This document shows positions 22,451 to 32,798 of a stretch of DNA of 64,000 nucleotides, one piece after another (position 1 is the stretch's first letter; every line of letters starts with the position of its first letter). Source of the stretch: Rhizobium sp. (lineage in GTDB: Bacteria > Pseudomonadota > Gammaproteobacteria > Burkholderiales > Thiobacillaceae); NCBI GenBank assembly GCA_019459285.1, contig JAIBEL010000067.1, forward strand, positions 1 to 64,000, read 5' to 3'. The notes beneath the pieces were generated by a model. The model ran no database searches, was not told where the DNA came from, and saw only the letters and a list, made by a program, of their open reading frames with translations. The position numbers and the translations under genes are program-made.

Positions 22451-24136
22451 TCAGTCCTTGAAACGGCCCCGTACGCCGACGCGGCTGGTGCCGCCCCGGT
22501 TGTCGTTGCCACGTGGCTGGGCTGCGCCTGCGCGCGCGCCGGGCGCACGATTGCCGTAGCTGCGGGTCGCCGCGGCCGCTGCTTTGGCCTTGGCTTCGCG
22601 CTCGCGCTTCTCCCAATATTCGACGCTGTTGCCGTTGACCTCGCCGTTCGGCTCGCGCGGCACGTCAGCACCGCGGAAACCTTCGTGGCGCGCCGGGCGA
22701 TCGCCGGTCATGCGGGGCACGTCGGACGGGCCGCGCACGGCAGCCTGTTCAAACCGGTTGCCGCGCGGCGCATCGCTGCGGACAGGACGGTCGCCACCGG
22801 GACGCGCGTCGGCGCGGTAGCCGCGATCGCGGTTGTCACGGCTGTCGCCACGTGGCGGACGGTCGCCGTAGCTGCGCGGTTCACTGCGCTCGCCAAAGCT
22901 GCGCTTCTGCACATCGGGCCGCTTGTCGCCGAAGCTGCGCGGGCCGTTGTTGCTGCGCGGACGGCCCGACGACGCGGGGCGCCCGGAAGACGGTTTCTGA
23001 GTCGGCTCCAGCCCCGGCAGGGTGTGCACCTCGATGCGGTTGCCGGTGTAGCGTTCGATGTTCTTCACCAGCCCGCCTTCGCGCATGCCGGCAAAGCTCA
23101 CCGCGATGCCGGTGCGGCCGGCGCGGCCGGTGCGGCCGATGCGGTGGACGTAGTCCTCGGCCTGACGCGGCAGGTCGAAGTTGATGACATGACTGATGCT
23201 GGCCACGTCGATGCCGCGCGCGGCAACGTCGGTCGCCACCAGCACCTTGGTGCGACCTTCGCGCAGGCGCTGCAGCGCGCGGTTGCGCTGGCCCTGCTGC
23301 ATGTCGCCATGCAGCGCGTCGGAGGCAAAGCCGCTGTCGGCCAGCAGGTCGGAAATTTCCTCAGTGCTGCGCTTGGTCGAGGCGAACACGATCGCCTGCA
23401 CCATCTCCACGTCGCGCAACAGCGCGTCGAGCAGACGGTTCTTGTGGTCCATGTTGTCGGCAAACAGCAGACGCTGTTCGATCTTGGATTCCTTGTGCGG
23501 CACGGCCTCGATCTCGATGCGCTGCGCGTCGCGGGTCAGTTCGCGTGCCAGGTTGCCGACCACGCCATCGAGCGTGGCCGAGAACAGCAGCGTCTGGCGT
23601 TCGGCCGGGCAGCGCGCGGCGATGGCCTTGATGTCGTCGACAAAGCCCATGTCCAGCATGCGGTCGGCTTCGTCCAGCACCAGCACTTCCAGGCGCGAGA
23701 AGTCGATCTTGCCGCGCTCCAGGTGATCGATCAGGCGGCCCGGCGTGGCCACCACGACATCCACCGGCTGGCTCAAGCGCTTCAACTGCAGGCCATACGG
23801 CGCGCCGCCGACCAGGCAGGCAGTGCGGAAACGGCGCATATCCTTGCCATAGGTCATGGCGGCCTTTTCGACCTGCAGCGCGAGCTCACGCGTCGGGGTC
23901 AGCACCAGCACACGCGGGCCCATGCTCTTGACCGTCGGCTCGGCCAGCATGCGCTGGATCGAGGGCAGCAGGAAAGCCGCCGTCTTGCCGCTGCCGGTGT
24001 GCGAGGACACCAGCAGGTCGCGTCCCGTCAGCGCAGCGGGAATCGCCTGCATCTGAACGGGCGTGGCGTTTTCATAGCCAGCGGTCAGAACGGATTTAAG
24101 AATGAGGGGATCAAGCCCCAGTTCGGAAAAGCTCAT
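22451..24136 (-). CDS. DEAD-box RNA helicase (RhlE-like) with Arg/Gly-rich tail
   Basis: 561 residues. The ATP-dependent RNA helicase core (residues about 1-380) has the Q motif, SSHTGSGKTAAFLLP, PTRELALQ, LDEADRMLDMG, LLFSATLDG, and HRIGRTGRAGRTG. About 170 C-terminal residues are low complexity (Arg, Gly, Pro, Asp, Ser) and probably disordered RNA-binding sequence. Start MSFSELGLD is chosen by homology; an AGG lies about 8 bases upstream. The long untranslated region ahead of it resembles leaders of cold-regulated helicases, but that is inference. Confidence 0.93.
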   Translation of the reverse strand: MSFSELGLDPLILKSVLTAGYENATPVQMQAIPAALTGRDLLVSSHTGSGKTAAFLLPSIQRMLAEPTVKSMGPRVLVLTPTRELALQVEKAAMTYGKDMRRFRTACLVGGAPYGLQLKRLSQPVDVVVATPGRLIDHLERGKIDFSRLEVLVLDEADRMLDMGFVDDIKAIAARCPAERQTLLFSATLDGVVGNLARELTRDAQRIEIEAVPHKESKIEQRLLFADNMDHKNRLLDALLRDVEMVQAIVFASTKRSTEEISDLLADSGFASDALHGDMQQGQRNRALQRLREGRTKVLVATDVAARGIDVASISHVINFDLPRQAEDYVHRIGRTGRAGRTGIAVSFAGMREGGLVKNIERYTGNRIEVHTLPGLEPTQKPSSGRPASSGRPRSNNGPRSFGDKRPDVQKRSFGERSEPRSYGDRPPRGDSRDNRDRGYRADARPGGDRPVRSDAPRGNRFEQAAVRGPSDVPRMTGDRPARHEGFRGADVPREPNGEVNGNSVEYWEKREREAKAKAAAAATRSYGNRAPGARAGAAQPRGNDNRGGTSRVGVRGRFKD

Positions 24137-24535
24137 GGCAATACCTTTTTCAGTGCGCATCAATGCGCAAACACGGCCTGCGCCCGGTTCGAAACCAGAC
24201 AGGCCAACAATTACGAACCGGAAATAAGCAGCGTTTGAAAAACGCCCAACGGGTCGCGTCGATCACATCGGCGCCAACCACAAGACTTGCCACTGCCGGA
24301 TGAAGAAACCCGGCGGCACAAAAGAGAGGTCGAAGACGATGGGGCTGTGAGAACAGTCCCGAGGCACGGCGGCAAAAGCCTGACCTGCCCACTGCTGTAT
24401 GCACAACTCGGCGGAGTTTATCAGGAAACGCTGATTTTCCCCAGCATTATTTCCAAGCGCCCCTGAAAATTGTAGCGAGCGGGCGTCAGCCGGGCGCGCC
24501 CGGATCACGCCCGTGCAGTAGATTTACAGGGGCGT
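24137..24535. other. 399-base intergenic region with an interrupted hairpin
   Basis: Between the ABC exporter stop and the helicase start, both on the minus strand. It contains an interrupted inverted repeat at 24481-24512 (GGGCGT / ACGCCC around the 14-base palindrome CCGGGCGCGCCCGG) close to the exporter stop. This may end that transcript, although no T-run follows. The remaining part is probably promoter and leader of the helicase. Open frames here lack coding character. Confidence 0.5.
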
Positions 24536-26302
24536 CTAAGCGTGGTGGTAAAGCTTGTGATATAGCCCGCCCCGGTCGATCAACTCGGCGTGCGCGCCCT
24601 CCTCCACCACACGGCCGTTCTCGAACACCAGGATGCGGTCGGCCTGTTTCACGGCCGACAGGCGGTGGGCGATGATGAGCGTCGTGCGCCCGGCCAGGAA
24701 CCCGCCGAGCGCCTGATGCAGCCGCCGTTCGGTGTCGGTGTCGAGCGCGGAGGTGGCCTCGTCGAGGATCACGATCTGCGGATTGGCGACGATCATGCGT
24801 GCAATGGCCAAGCGTTGCCGCTGTCCGCCTGACAACCGCACCCCCTGTTTCCCGACGATGGTATCCAGCCCGTGCGGCAGGGCGGCGATGATGTCCTTCA
24901 ACTGCGCGATCTCCAGCGCCTGCCACAGCGTGGCGTCATCGGCTTTGCGTCCGAGCGTGAGATTGGCGCGCACGCTGTCGTTGAACAGCACCGGGTGCTG
25001 CAGCACCACGCCGACGTGCTCGCGCACCGTTTCCCAGCCGATTTCGGTGACCGGCGCCGCCCCATACAGGATCCGGCCGGATTTCACCGGATAGAGCCCC
25101 AGCAAGGCCTGCACCAGCGTCGACTTGCCGCCCCCGGAGGCCCCGACCAGCGCCACCTTTTCACCCGCCGCCACATCGAGGCTGACGTCGTCCAGCACGG
25201 TCTCGCCGTCCGCATAGGCAAAGCTGACGTGGTCGAGTGCAATGCCGACCGTGGCCTGGCCGGCGAACGGGTCACGCTGGGCGGGGTGTTGCGGTTCGCC
25301 GTGCAGGCCGAGCAGCGCGTTGATGCGGCCCAACGCGGCATTGGCGGCGAACCAGGAATACTGCAGGTTCACCAGTTCCTGCACCGGCGTCATCATGAAC
25401 CACAGGTAGCCGAACACCGCCAGCATCTCGCCGATAGTGAGATTGGAAAACACCACCATCAGCATCGCCCCCGCACGGAAGGCATCGAAGCCGGCAAGGA
25501 ACACGAAGAATGAGATCCGGCTCATCGCATCGGATTTCCAGGCAAACGCGGCCGCGTGCCGACGAATGTCGGCCGCCTTGTCCGTCACCCGCATCAGATA
25601 ATGCTTTTCGCGGTTCATCGCCCGGATCTGGGTCAGCGCGTCGAGGGTTTCGGACAAGGCGTCCTGGAACACTTCAAAAGCGCGGTTTTCGTGCTTCTTC
25701 AGGTCCTTCACCCGTTTGCCGAGGCGGGTGGAAAACAGGATCACCACCGGGTTCAGCAGCAGGATGAACAGCGCCAGTTGCCAGTGCATCCAGAACAGCA
25801 CCGCCGCCACCCCGATCAGGGTCAGCACCGACACCACCAGGCCCGAAACCGACGCGCCGAGGAAGCTGTCGATGGCATTGAGGTCGGTGACGAAATGCGA
25901 GGTGACCCGACCTGCGCCTACCGTCTCGAACTCCGACAGCGCGATGCGCGACAGTCGGGCGAGCATCCGCACCCGGATGCGGTAGACCACGTCCTTGGCC
26001 AGCAGGGAAAACGTCCGACCCTGCCATACGTTGAGCAATATCGACGTCAAACGAAGCGCGACCGTCAGCAGCAGCGCCACGCCGATGAACAGCACCGGCC
26101 CGTGCCAGGCCGGGGGGAAGACCGCACCGATCCTGCCCACAAAAGCGCCCGGATGGTGCAGCAGCACCTCGTCCACCATCAGTGGCAGCAGCAGCGGCAC
26201 CGGCACGGCGGCCGCCACTGCCAGCAGGGCAATGAGATTGGCCTGCAGCAGGCGCGTGCGGTGGATCCTGAGTTCGTCGGCGATGCCGCGCCATGTCAGC
26301 AT
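24536..26302 (-). CDS. ABC exporter, fused membrane and ATPase domains
   Basis: 588 residues, a type IV ABC half-transporter of the MsbA/MdlB group. Six hydrophobic segments lie in residues about 20-315. The ATPase follows, with VALVGASGGGKSTLVQALLG (Walker A), the signature LSGGQRQRLAIARMI and IVILDEATSALDT (Walker B). It works as a dimer in the inner membrane to flip lipids or export hydrophobic compounds or peptides. The substrate cannot be read from sequence. No accessory protein gene is adjacent. Confidence 0.92.
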   Translation of the reverse strand: MLTWRGIADELRIHRTRLLQANLIALLAVAAAVPVPLLLPLMVDEVLLHHPGAFVGRIGAVFPPAWHGPVLFIGVALLLTVALRLTSILLNVWQGRTFSLLAKDVVYRIRVRMLARLSRIALSEFETVGAGRVTSHFVTDLNAIDSFLGASVSGLVVSVLTLIGVAAVLFWMHWQLALFILLLNPVVILFSTRLGKRVKDLKKHENRAFEVFQDALSETLDALTQIRAMNREKHYLMRVTDKAADIRRHAAAFAWKSDAMSRISFFVFLAGFDAFRAGAMLMVVFSNLTIGEMLAVFGYLWFMMTPVQELVNLQYSWFAANAALGRINALLGLHGEPQHPAQRDPFAGQATVGIALDHVSFAYADGETVLDDVSLDVAAGEKVALVGASGGGKSTLVQALLGLYPVKSGRILYGAAPVTEIGWETVREHVGVVLQHPVLFNDSVRANLTLGRKADDATLWQALEIAQLKDIIAALPHGLDTIVGKQGVRLSGGQRQRLAIARMIVANPQIVILDEATSALDTDTERRLHQALGGFLAGRTTLIIAHRLSAVKQADRILVFENGRVVEEGAHAELIDRGGLYHKLYHHA

Positions 26303-26395
26303 GACTGGCCGTCCTGAAGAAAGTTACACGCTGCAAGCATAAGCGCGGACGCGTCCAGGTAAAAGCGCTGCGACCCGGCCCGCCCGCGAAGCGAC

Positions 26396-27082
26396 TTATA
26401 GACCTGAAACGCCGCCGCCCATCCAGAGCAGCGCGTAAACGAGCGCCGCCGTCAAACCCAACAGTACGAATGCCCGCCAGGTCGACACCATGCGCCCGGC
26501 CGTCGCACCCGCCATCCCAACCTTCATGCCGGAGAACATCGCTTTGATCATGTCGTCACGGCGCAGCAGCTGATGGGTCAATACAGCCGCAACATGCAGA
26601 CCGATCAAGCCCAGCAGCAGGTCGAAGTTGTAGGTATGCAGGGTGGTGATGAGGCTGCTGGTGTCGTGGTCGATCCAATGCGAAAGCGGCGCTTCGTAGT
26701 CGCTGTCATCGTTGCCGAACAGGCCGGTCATCGCCTGCACCAGCAACAGCAGCAACAGGCTCACGATCATCCATCCGCCCAGCGGGTTGTGCCCCAGATA
26801 AGCCTTGGGCTGGCGTTGTAGCACGCTGCGAAAATACGCGTAGCTGACGCGCGGGCCCCGCACGAAATGCGCGAAACGCGCCGTGTCGCTGCCCACAAGC
26901 CCCCAGCCAATACGGAACAGCACCAGCGTAAGAATGGCAAGCCCCGACCAGGCATGGTATGCCATCCATTGGTTACCCTGTTCCCCGCTCCACCAGGAGA
27001 ATCCGAACAAGGCCAGCAGCAGCCAGTGAAACAGCCTTACCGGCACATCCCATACCCTGACCCGCGCAGACGGCTGCGTCAT
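26396..27082 (-). CDS. cytochrome b561-family membrane protein
   Basis: 228 residues with four to five hydrophobic helices. Conserved histidines for haem b ligation occur in VRLFHW, YHAWSG and GLIGLHVAAVLTHQLL. This is the prokaryotic cytochrome b561 / hydrogenase-b-like family that passes electrons between quinols and periplasmic carriers. Its ATG overlaps the stop of the cytochrome c' gene (ATGA), so the two proteins are likely redox partners. Confidence 0.9.
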   Translation of the reverse strand: MTQPSARVRVWDVPVRLFHWLLLALFGFSWWSGEQGNQWMAYHAWSGLAILTLVLFRIGWGLVGSDTARFAHFVRGPRVSYAYFRSVLQRQPKAYLGHNPLGGWMIVSLLLLLLVQAMTGLFGNDDSDYEAPLSHWIDHDTSSLITTLHTYNFDLLLGLIGLHVAAVLTHQLLRRDDMIKAMFSGMKVGMAGATAGRMVSTWRAFVLLGLTAALVYALLWMGGGVSGL

Positions 27083-27555
27083 AACACCGACGGTCCCCGA
27101 AACGTTTTATGACAGGCGGCGCAGCTGTCGCTCACGTGCATGTAGGCCGGGCGGATCGCGTCCAGATTGCTGGTCTTGGCCGTCGCGGCGAGGCCCGACA
27201 CCGCCTTGATGTAAGTGTCCTGCGCCTGTTTGAATTGCGCGGCTTGCTGCCACACGGCGGGTTTGGCACGACTCGGCGCGTAGGTACTGCCCGGCGGGAA
27301 ATAGTGCCATGGCTGGGTGCTCAGGCTCTGAAGCTTGTCTGCGAGCGCAAGGAATTTCGCTGCGACATAAGGCGTTTTGCCGCGCACCATGATCCCCATC
27401 GGCTCAAACGTACGCAGGGTTTCCTGCAACAGTGCGCGGCGCTTGGTCACCGGCTGGCCGGGATGCGTATCGGCCTTGGGGCCACATCCGACCAGCATCA
27501 GGGCGGCGCCGATCAATAACGGTGCGGCGCGCAAATAGGGTTTGAGCGAAATCAT
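27079..27555 (-). CDS. cytochrome c'-type haem protein, predicted lipoprotein
   Basis: About 158 residues. A C-terminal CAACHKTFR haem c motif ends a four-helix-bundle sequence with the spaced conserved residues of the cytochrome c' family (FPPGS, W and A positions). The N terminus carries a lipobox (ALMLVGC) instead of a plain signal peptide, so the protein should be lipid-anchored facing the periplasm. The start at 27555 has AGGA six bases upstream, while the ATG at 27561 abuts it. Members bind NO and CO. It pairs with the b561 gene downstream. Confidence 0.88.
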   Translation of the reverse strand: MISLKPYLRAAPLLIGAALMLVGCGPKADTHPGQPVTKRRALLQETLRTFEPMGIMVRGKTPYVAAKFLALADKLQSLSTQPWHYFPPGSTYAPSRAKPAVWQQAAQFKQAQDTYIKAVSGLAATAKTSNLDAIRPAYMHVSDSCAACHKTFRGPSVL

Positions 27556-27693
27556 GGTCATTCCTGGTCGAGGGCAGAAAACAGCAAAGGCTTATGGATA
27601 GCGTAAACACGAGCCGAGTTCCCCAAGGCACACAGGGGCCGGCAAATAATGCGTGTCGCTTGCGAAGCAGAGCTGGCAAGCGGGTAAGGCCGT

Positions 27694-29034
27694 TTATTTG
27701 CCGATACAGAACGCGCTGAAAATCTCACCCAACAGGTCGTCAGCCGTGAACTCGCCGGTGATTTCCGACAAGGCGGCCTGTGCCAGCCGCAGTTCCTCGG
27801 CGAACAATTCCAGCTGGCCGGTCGATTCACGCGCAACGGCGAGATGGCCGGCGGCACGGCCCAGCGCATCCAGATGGCGCGCGCGCGCCATGAATGTGCC
27901 CTCGCCCGCCGCCTGCCAACCCGCCGATGCCAGCAGCTTGCTGCGCAGGAGGTCGATCCCGGCGCCGGTCCGGGCGGAAAGCCAGACCTCGTCGCCCGCC
28001 ACGCGCGGCGCTTCGCCGGTGACATCGATCTTGTTGTGGATCATGAGCCGCACGACTGGCGGCAAGCGCGCCAGGATCGCCGCCTCGCGCTCGCTGAGGC
28101 CATGCGCCGCATCCACCAGCAGCAACGCCACGTCGGCCTTTTCCGCCGCCTCCCAGGTACGGGCGATGCCGAGTTTCTCCACTGTGTCGTCGGTTTCGCG
28201 CAGACCGGCGGTATCGACGATATGCAACGGCACACCCTCGATCTGGATTGCCTCGCGCACGGTATCGCGCGTGGTGCCGGCGATCTCGGTGACGATCGCG
28301 GCCTCGAATCCGGCCAGTTGATTCAGCAAACTCGACTTGCCCACGTTCGGCTGGCCGATCAGCACGACGGTCAGGCCCTCGCGCAGCAACGCGCCCTGCT
28401 TCGCCTGCGACCGCACCGCGGCCAGGCTGGCGTCGATCGCATCGAGGCGCCCGAAGGCATCGGCCTGTTTGAGAAAATCGATCTCCTCTTCGGGAAAGTC
28501 GAGCGTAGCCTCGACCAGCATGCGCAGGCGCTTCAGCGCTTCGACCAGCTCCACGATCCGCGCCGAGAAGGCACCTGCCAGCGAACGCACCGCCGAGCGC
28601 GCCGCCTCGGTGGAGGCCGCGTCGATCAGATCGGCCACCGCCTCGGCCTGAGCCAGATCGAGCCTGCCGTTCAGAAACGCGCGACGAGAGAATTCACCCG
28701 GCTCAGCCAGCCGCGCACCGAGTTCCAGGCAACGTTGCAGGATGAGATTGAGCACCACCGGCCCGCCGTGGCCCTGCAGCTCCAGGACGGGCTCGCCGGT
28801 AAACGAATGGGGGGCGACAAAATGGAGGGCGATCCCCTCGTCGAGGGTTTCGCCATCGCGATCGAGAAAGCGGCAGAACGTCGCATGGCGCGGTGCGGGC
28901 ACGCGTCCAAGCATGGCTTGCGCAAGGGGGACGATGTCCGCTCCCGACACCCGTACTACACCCACGCCACCGCGTCCGGGTGCGGTGGCGATGGCTGCAA
29001 TCAGATCAGGCTTTGCTGGAGGCGGGCTTGCCAC
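27694..29034 (-). CDS. mnmE: tRNA modification GTPase MnmE
   Basis: Works with MnmG on wobble uridine modification. 446 residues: N-terminal THF-binding domain ([20 protein letters not shown]), a helical domain, and a G domain with [12 protein letters not shown], the switch [17 protein letters not shown] and NKID. It ends with the diagnostic CIGK. The start overlaps the yidC 3' end by 29 bases; no better start is present. Confidence 0.97.
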   Translation of the reverse strand: MASPPPAKPDLIAAIATAPGRGGVGVVRVSGADIVPLAQAMLGRVPAPRHATFCRFLDRDGETLDEGIALHFVAPHSFTGEPVLELQGHGGPVVLNLILQRCLELGARLAEPGEFSRRAFLNGRLDLAQAEAVADLIDAASTEAARSAVRSLAGAFSARIVELVEALKRLRMLVEATLDFPEEEIDFLKQADAFGRLDAIDASLAAVRSQAKQGALLREGLTVVLIGQPNVGKSSLLNQLAGFEAAIVTEIAGTTRDTVREAIQIEGVPLHIVDTAGLRETDDTVEKLGIARTWEAAEKADVALLLVDAAHGLSEREAAILARLPPVVRLMIHNKIDVTGEAPRVAGDEVWLSARTGAGIDLLRSKLLASAGWQAAGEGTFMARARHLDALGRAAGHLAVARESTGQLELFAEELRLAQAALSEITGEFTADDLLGEIFSAFCIGK

Positions 29035-30652
29035 CGTCCTGAACCTGTTTGTTGATCACCCATTGCTGGGTAATGGACAGGATGTTGTTGACGATCCAGT
29101 ACAGCACGAGGCCGGCCGGGAAGAACACGAACATCACGGTGAATGCCACCGGCATGATCATCATGATCTTGGCCTGCATCGGATCCATCGGCTGCGGATT
29201 GAGCTTGACCTGCAGGATCGACGTGATGCCCATGATGATCGGCAGAATGTAAAAGGGGTCGGGCGCCGTCAGGTCGTGGATCCAGCCCAGCCACGGCGCG
29301 CCGCGCATTTCCACTGCGGCCAGCAGCACCCAGTACAGCGCGATGAATACCGGGATCTGGATCAGGATCGGGAAGCAGCCGCCGAGCGGGTTGATTTTCT
29401 CGGTCTTGTACATCTCCGCCATCGCCTGATGCAGCTTGGCGCGGTCGTCGCCATAGGTTTCCTTCAGCTTCTGCAGGCGCGGCGTGAGTTTCTTCATCTT
29501 GGCCATCGACTTGTAACCGGCTGCCGATAGCGGGAACAGCGCCAGTTTGAGGAGGATGGTCAGGATGATGATGGCCCATCCCCAGTTGCCGACGAAGTGC
29601 TCGATTTTTGCCAGCGACCAGTAGATGGGGAAGGCCAGCGGCGTAAGCCAGCCGTAATCACGCGCGAGATCCAGCCCGGGGGCGGCCGCTTCGAGCAATT
29701 TCTGCGTCTGGGGTCCCGCATACAAGGGCACGGTAAAGACTTTCTGCTGGCCCGGCGCCAGTGTGCCCTCCGCCAGAATGACACCCGCAGAGTAGAGGTC
29801 ATGCCCCAGGGCGCGTGCGTAATACTCGCGCTTGACGTTGCCCTCGGGCAGCCAGGCCGCCACAAAGTGATGCTGCACCAAACTCACCCATCCGTTGTCG
29901 GCCGTTTTTTCAAATTCGGCTTTGCCTTCCTGGATGGCTTTGAACGTGACTTTCTGGAATTTCTTGGCGTCCGTGTAGAACGCCGGGCCGGTAAACGTGT
30001 GCAGAAAGAAGGATGCGCCACGCGGGGCGCCGGAATGGCGGGTGAACTGGTAATACGGGGTCAGGTCGACCGGCTGGGTCCCATTGTTGATGACCCGGGT
30101 TCTGAGGGCGATCTCATAGCTGTTGCGCTTGAAGATATAGGTCTTCTCGACGCGCACGCCCGTGGCGGGATCATTCCACACCAGCGGGACCTCCACTTGC
30201 GAGGCGCCGCGGGTCAGGCGGTAGGTGCCGGGATTCAACTGAAAGACGCTGCGGTGCGTCGGCAGATCCTTGCCGAGCAGGCCGCTCTGTGCGAGGTAAG
30301 GCTGCGCTGGATCCTCTTCAAACAGCGTGAAGATCTCGTTGCGCGTTTCCGTCTCGCGATAGGTCAGCAATTGAAGCTGGCGGAGATCGCCGCCATCGGC
30401 ATCGATCGTGGCACGCAGCACATCGGTTTCCACCACCGCGCGCGCGCCCTTCGCAAATCCGGTCTGGGCCGGTGCGGCAGCGGGGGCGTTCAGCCCCTGG
30501 CTTGGAACGGGTGGGGTGCCTGCGCTGACACTCGGAGCGTTCGCCGCCGTGACGGCCGGAGGCGGCGGCGCATGCTTGTCCTGCCAGGCCTCCCACAACA
30601 AAAGCAGGGAGAAGGAAAAGACAATAAAAAGAATCAGCCGCTGGTTATCCAT
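29006..30652 (-). CDS. yidC: membrane protein insertase YidC
   Basis: Inserts and folds inner-membrane proteins, including ATP synthase subunit c. 548 residues. N-terminal helix [20 protein letters not shown], a large periplasmic beta domain, then the 60KD-IMP core with [20 protein letters not shown] and the charged groove region. The upstream in-frame extension to 30727 lies within rnpA and is rejected. The start is only 11 bases from the rnpA stop: the yidD gene usual here is missing. Confidence 0.97.
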   Translation of the reverse strand: MDNQRLILFIVFSFSLLLLWEAWQDKHAPPPPAVTAANAPSVSAGTPPVPSQGLNAPAAAPAQTGFAKGARAVVETDVLRATIDADGGDLRQLQLLTYRETETRNEIFTLFEEDPAQPYLAQSGLLGKDLPTHRSVFQLNPGTYRLTRGASQVEVPLVWNDPATGVRVEKTYIFKRNSYEIALRTRVINNGTQPVDLTPYYQFTRHSGAPRGASFFLHTFTGPAFYTDAKKFQKVTFKAIQEGKAEFEKTADNGWVSLVQHHFVAAWLPEGNVKREYYARALGHDLYSAGVILAEGTLAPGQQKVFTVPLYAGPQTQKLLEAAAPGLDLARDYGWLTPLAFPIYWSLAKIEHFVGNWGWAIIILTILLKLALFPLSAAGYKSMAKMKKLTPRLQKLKETYGDDRAKLHQAMAEMYKTEKINPLGGCFPILIQIPVFIALYWVLLAAVEMRGAPWLGWIHDLTAPDPFYILPIIMGITSILQVKLNPQPMDPMQAKIMMIMPVAFTVMFVFFPAGLVLYWIVNNILSITQQWVINKQVQDGGKPASSKA

Positions 30653-30663
30653 GGAACGGGGCG

Positions 30664-31062
30664 CTATGAGTTGGGATGGGGTTCCGGAGTGGCAATCAGG
30701 GGTTCGCCTGACGCCATGGCGGGCCATTTTGCCATGGCTCGATGGCCCGCACGTGCGAACGTGCGCAACAAATCCCGTGCCTCATCACCCGGAACCGGCT
30801 TGGCAATGAGACGAACGACAAAGTCGCACGCGGGCAGTTCCGGCAAAGCCTGTCGAAAACTTTCGCGAACGCATCGCTTGACGCGGTTGCGATCCACCGC
30901 ACGCGCAAGCAGTCGCTTGGCAACGACCATGCCCAACCGGGGATATCCCACCTGGTTGGGCCGTGCCATCACCATCAGATAATCCGTTCGTGCGCGTTGA
31001 TTGTCGGCAAACACCCGATCGAAATCGGCTTTGTCGACCAGCCGCGCATCGCGGAGGCGCAC
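30664..31062 (-). CDS. rnpA: ribonuclease P protein component
   Basis: The basic protein subunit of RNase P, which matures tRNA 5' ends. 132 residues. The RNR-like signature is AVDRNRVKRCVRESFRQ, preceded by VVAKRLLARAV. The C-terminal 15 residues (ASGEPLIATPEPHPN) extend past the usual family end, in the stretch where yidD would normally begin. It lies 29 bases after rpmH. Confidence 0.95.
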   Translation of the reverse strand: MRLRDARLVDKADFDRVFADNQRARTDYLMVMARPNQVGYPRLGMVVAKRLLARAVDRNRVKRCVRESFRQALPELPACDFVVRLIAKPVPGDEARDLLRTFARAGHRAMAKWPAMASGEPLIATPEPHPNS

Positions 31063-31091
31063 GCCACCCGCTGAGTCGTGATGCGCGTTGA

Positions 31092-31226
31092 TTAGACGGC
31101 CAGACGTGCGCGGCCCTTGGCGCGACGCGCGTTGATCACGGCCCGGCCCGCCTTGGTTTTCATGCGGGCACGAAAACCGTGGGTGCGCTTGCGGCGGACG
31201 GTGGAAGGCTGGTAAGTGCGTTTCAT
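31092..31226 (-). CDS. rpmH: 50S ribosomal protein L34
   Basis: A 44-residue, strongly basic protein beginning [20 protein letters not shown] and ending GRARLAV, the standard L34 sequence. It is too short for usual ORF listings but its identity is clear. It is the first gene of the rpmH-rnpA-yidC-mnmE operon, divergent from dnaA, with a strong promoter upstream. Confidence 0.98.
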   Translation of the reverse strand: MKRTYQPSTVRRKRTHGFRARMKTKAGRAVINARRAKGRARLAV

Positions 31227-31307
31227 GGCTTATCCTTTCTGGCAGGCATCAGCCCATCCCGCAGGGGCGGGCGAGCCGAATACAAAAAATCTGTTGAAAA
31301 ACCGCGT

Positions 31308-31337
31308 ATTAGACCCGTCCTACCGGGGACGTGTCAA
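31308..31337 (-). promoter_or_regulatory. strong sigma70 promoter of rpmH
   Basis: On the minus strand, a perfect -35 TTGACA (31332-31337) and a near-perfect -10 TCTAAT (31308-31313) with an 18-base spacer. It gives a leader of about 75 bases before the rpmH ATG, fitting a highly expressed ribosomal gene. Confidence 0.75.
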
Positions 31338-31378
31338 GTTCAGCCGAGGACGCCCCGCAATATCCGGCGTACCCCGCC

Positions 31379-31387
31379 TGTGGATAA
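31379..31387. promoter_or_regulatory. DnaA box upstream of dnaA
   Basis: TGTGGATAA, a perfect 9-base DnaA box in reverse orientation, 68-76 bases before the dnaA ATG chosen here. It could serve autoregulation of dnaA, or belong to an extended oriC. It is the only perfect box in the rpmH-dnaA spacer. Confidence 0.75.
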
Positions 31388-31454
31388 CCTTGCCGAAGGG
31401 GAGTAAGATTCGCGTTTGAATCCCATGCTGCTTTCCGCCCCTCCCCCCTCGACT

Positions 31455-32798
31455 ATGGATTCCTTCTGGGACCTTTGCCAAGAGCGCTTTCGCGCCAATC
31501 TGACCCAGCAGCAATTCAGCACATGGATCAAACCCTTGGTGTTTGAGGATGCTGGCGGCGAGGTGCGCATCCTGGCGCCCAATCATTTCGTGATGGACTG
31601 GGTACGCGAGAAATTTGCCGAACATATCGATGGCTGGGCGCAGGAATTCTATGCGCGTCCTGTCTCCATCACCTATGCCCTGGGTAAAAAACCCAGTGCC
31701 CCGCGTACGCACACAGCCCCGTCTGCCGTCGCTGCGCCTGCCCCGCTGCCTGCCAGTGTGGCTGCCCCCGCCCAGATGGGGATGCGCATCAACCCCGGCT
31801 TCACCTTCGACAATTTCGTCTCCGGCCGCGCCAACCAGTTGGCACGGGCTGCTGCATTGCAGATCGCCGACAATCCCGGTGTGGCCTACAACCCGCTGTT
31901 CGTCTACGGCGGCGTGGGCCTGGGCAAGACCCACCTGCTGCAGGCCATCGGCAACACCGTGCGCCAGGCCAATCCCGACGCGCGGATCAGCTACATCCAT
32001 GCCAACGATTACGTGGATGACGTGGTCAAGGCCTATCTCAACAAGCAGTTCGACGACCTCAAGCGGCGCTACATGTCGCTGGACCTGCTGCTTATCGACG
32101 ACATCCAGTTCCTCGCCAAGAAGGACCGTACCCAGGAAGAGTTTTTCTACGTCTTCAACTCGCTGATCGAAAACAAGAAGCAGATCGTCATCACCTGCGA
32201 TACCTTTCCCAAGGAAATCAGTGGCCTCGACGACCGCCTGAAATCCCGCTTTGCCTGGGGCCTGACCGTGGCCGTCGAGCCGCCGGAACTGGAAATGCGG
32301 GTCGCGATCCTGCTGGCCAAGGCCCAGGCGGAAAACGTCAAGCTCGACGAGAACGTCGCCTTCTTCATCGCCAAGCAGGTGCGTTCCAACGTGCGTGAAC
32401 TCGAAGGCGCCCTGAAACGGGTGATCGCTTTTTCTCGCTTCCACGAAAAACCCATCACCCTGGAATTGGTCAAAGAGGCGCTGCGCGACCTCATCGCCTC
32501 GACCTCGCGCATCGTCTCGATCGAGAACATCCAGAAAACCGTCGCCGACTTCTACAAGATCAAGGTCGCCGACATGTTTTCCAAGAAACGCACACGCAAC
32601 CTGGCGCGTCCCCGCCAGATCGCCATGGCACTGGCCAAGGAACTCACCAACCAGAGCCTGCCGGAAATCGGTGAATCCTTCGGCGGACGCGACCACACCA
32701 CGGTGATCCATGCCTGTCGTAAAGTTGCCGAGTTGCGCGAGACCGAGGCCGACATCGGCCGCGATTATCTGGTGTTGTTACAAAGCCTGACAGGCTGA
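31455..32798 (+). CDS. dnaA: chromosomal replication initiator protein DnaA
   Basis: An AAA+ initiator that binds DnaA boxes and melts oriC. About 447 residues: domain [13 protein letters not shown], a Pro/Ala-rich linker, AAA+ core with [16 protein letters not shown] and LLLIDDIQF, and domain IV with the box-binding motif [14 protein letters not shown]. The start is uncertain. MDSFW at 31455 resembles other betaproteobacterial DnaA N termini; an ATG at 31425 and a TTG at 31416 are also in frame, and none has a clear ribosome binding site. Confidence 0.96.
   Translation: MDSFWDLCQERFRANLTQQQFSTWIKPLVFEDAGGEVRILAPNHFVMDWVREKFAEHIDGWAQEFYARPVSITYALGKKPSAPRTHTAPSAVAAPAPLPASVAAPAQMGMRINPGFTFDNFVSGRANQLARAAALQIADNPGVAYNPLFVYGGVGLGKTHLLQAIGNTVRQANPDARISYIHANDYVDDVVKAYLNKQFDDLKRRYMSLDLLLIDDIQFLAKKDRTQEEFFYVFNSLIENKKQIVITCDTFPKEISGLDDRLKSRFAWGLTVAVEPPELEMRVAILLAKAQAENVKLDENVAFFIAKQVRSNVRELEGALKRVIAFSRFHEKPITLELVKEALRDLIASTSRIVSIENIQKTVADFYKIKVADMFSKKRTRNLARPRQIAMALAKELTNQSLPEIGESFGGRDHTTVIHACRKVAELRETEADIGRDYLVLLQSLTG

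Noticed and set aside
31320-32711. 463-codon minus-strand open frame opposite dnaA
   Set aside because: Shadow of dnaA; Asp/Gly/His-rich translation, no family pattern.
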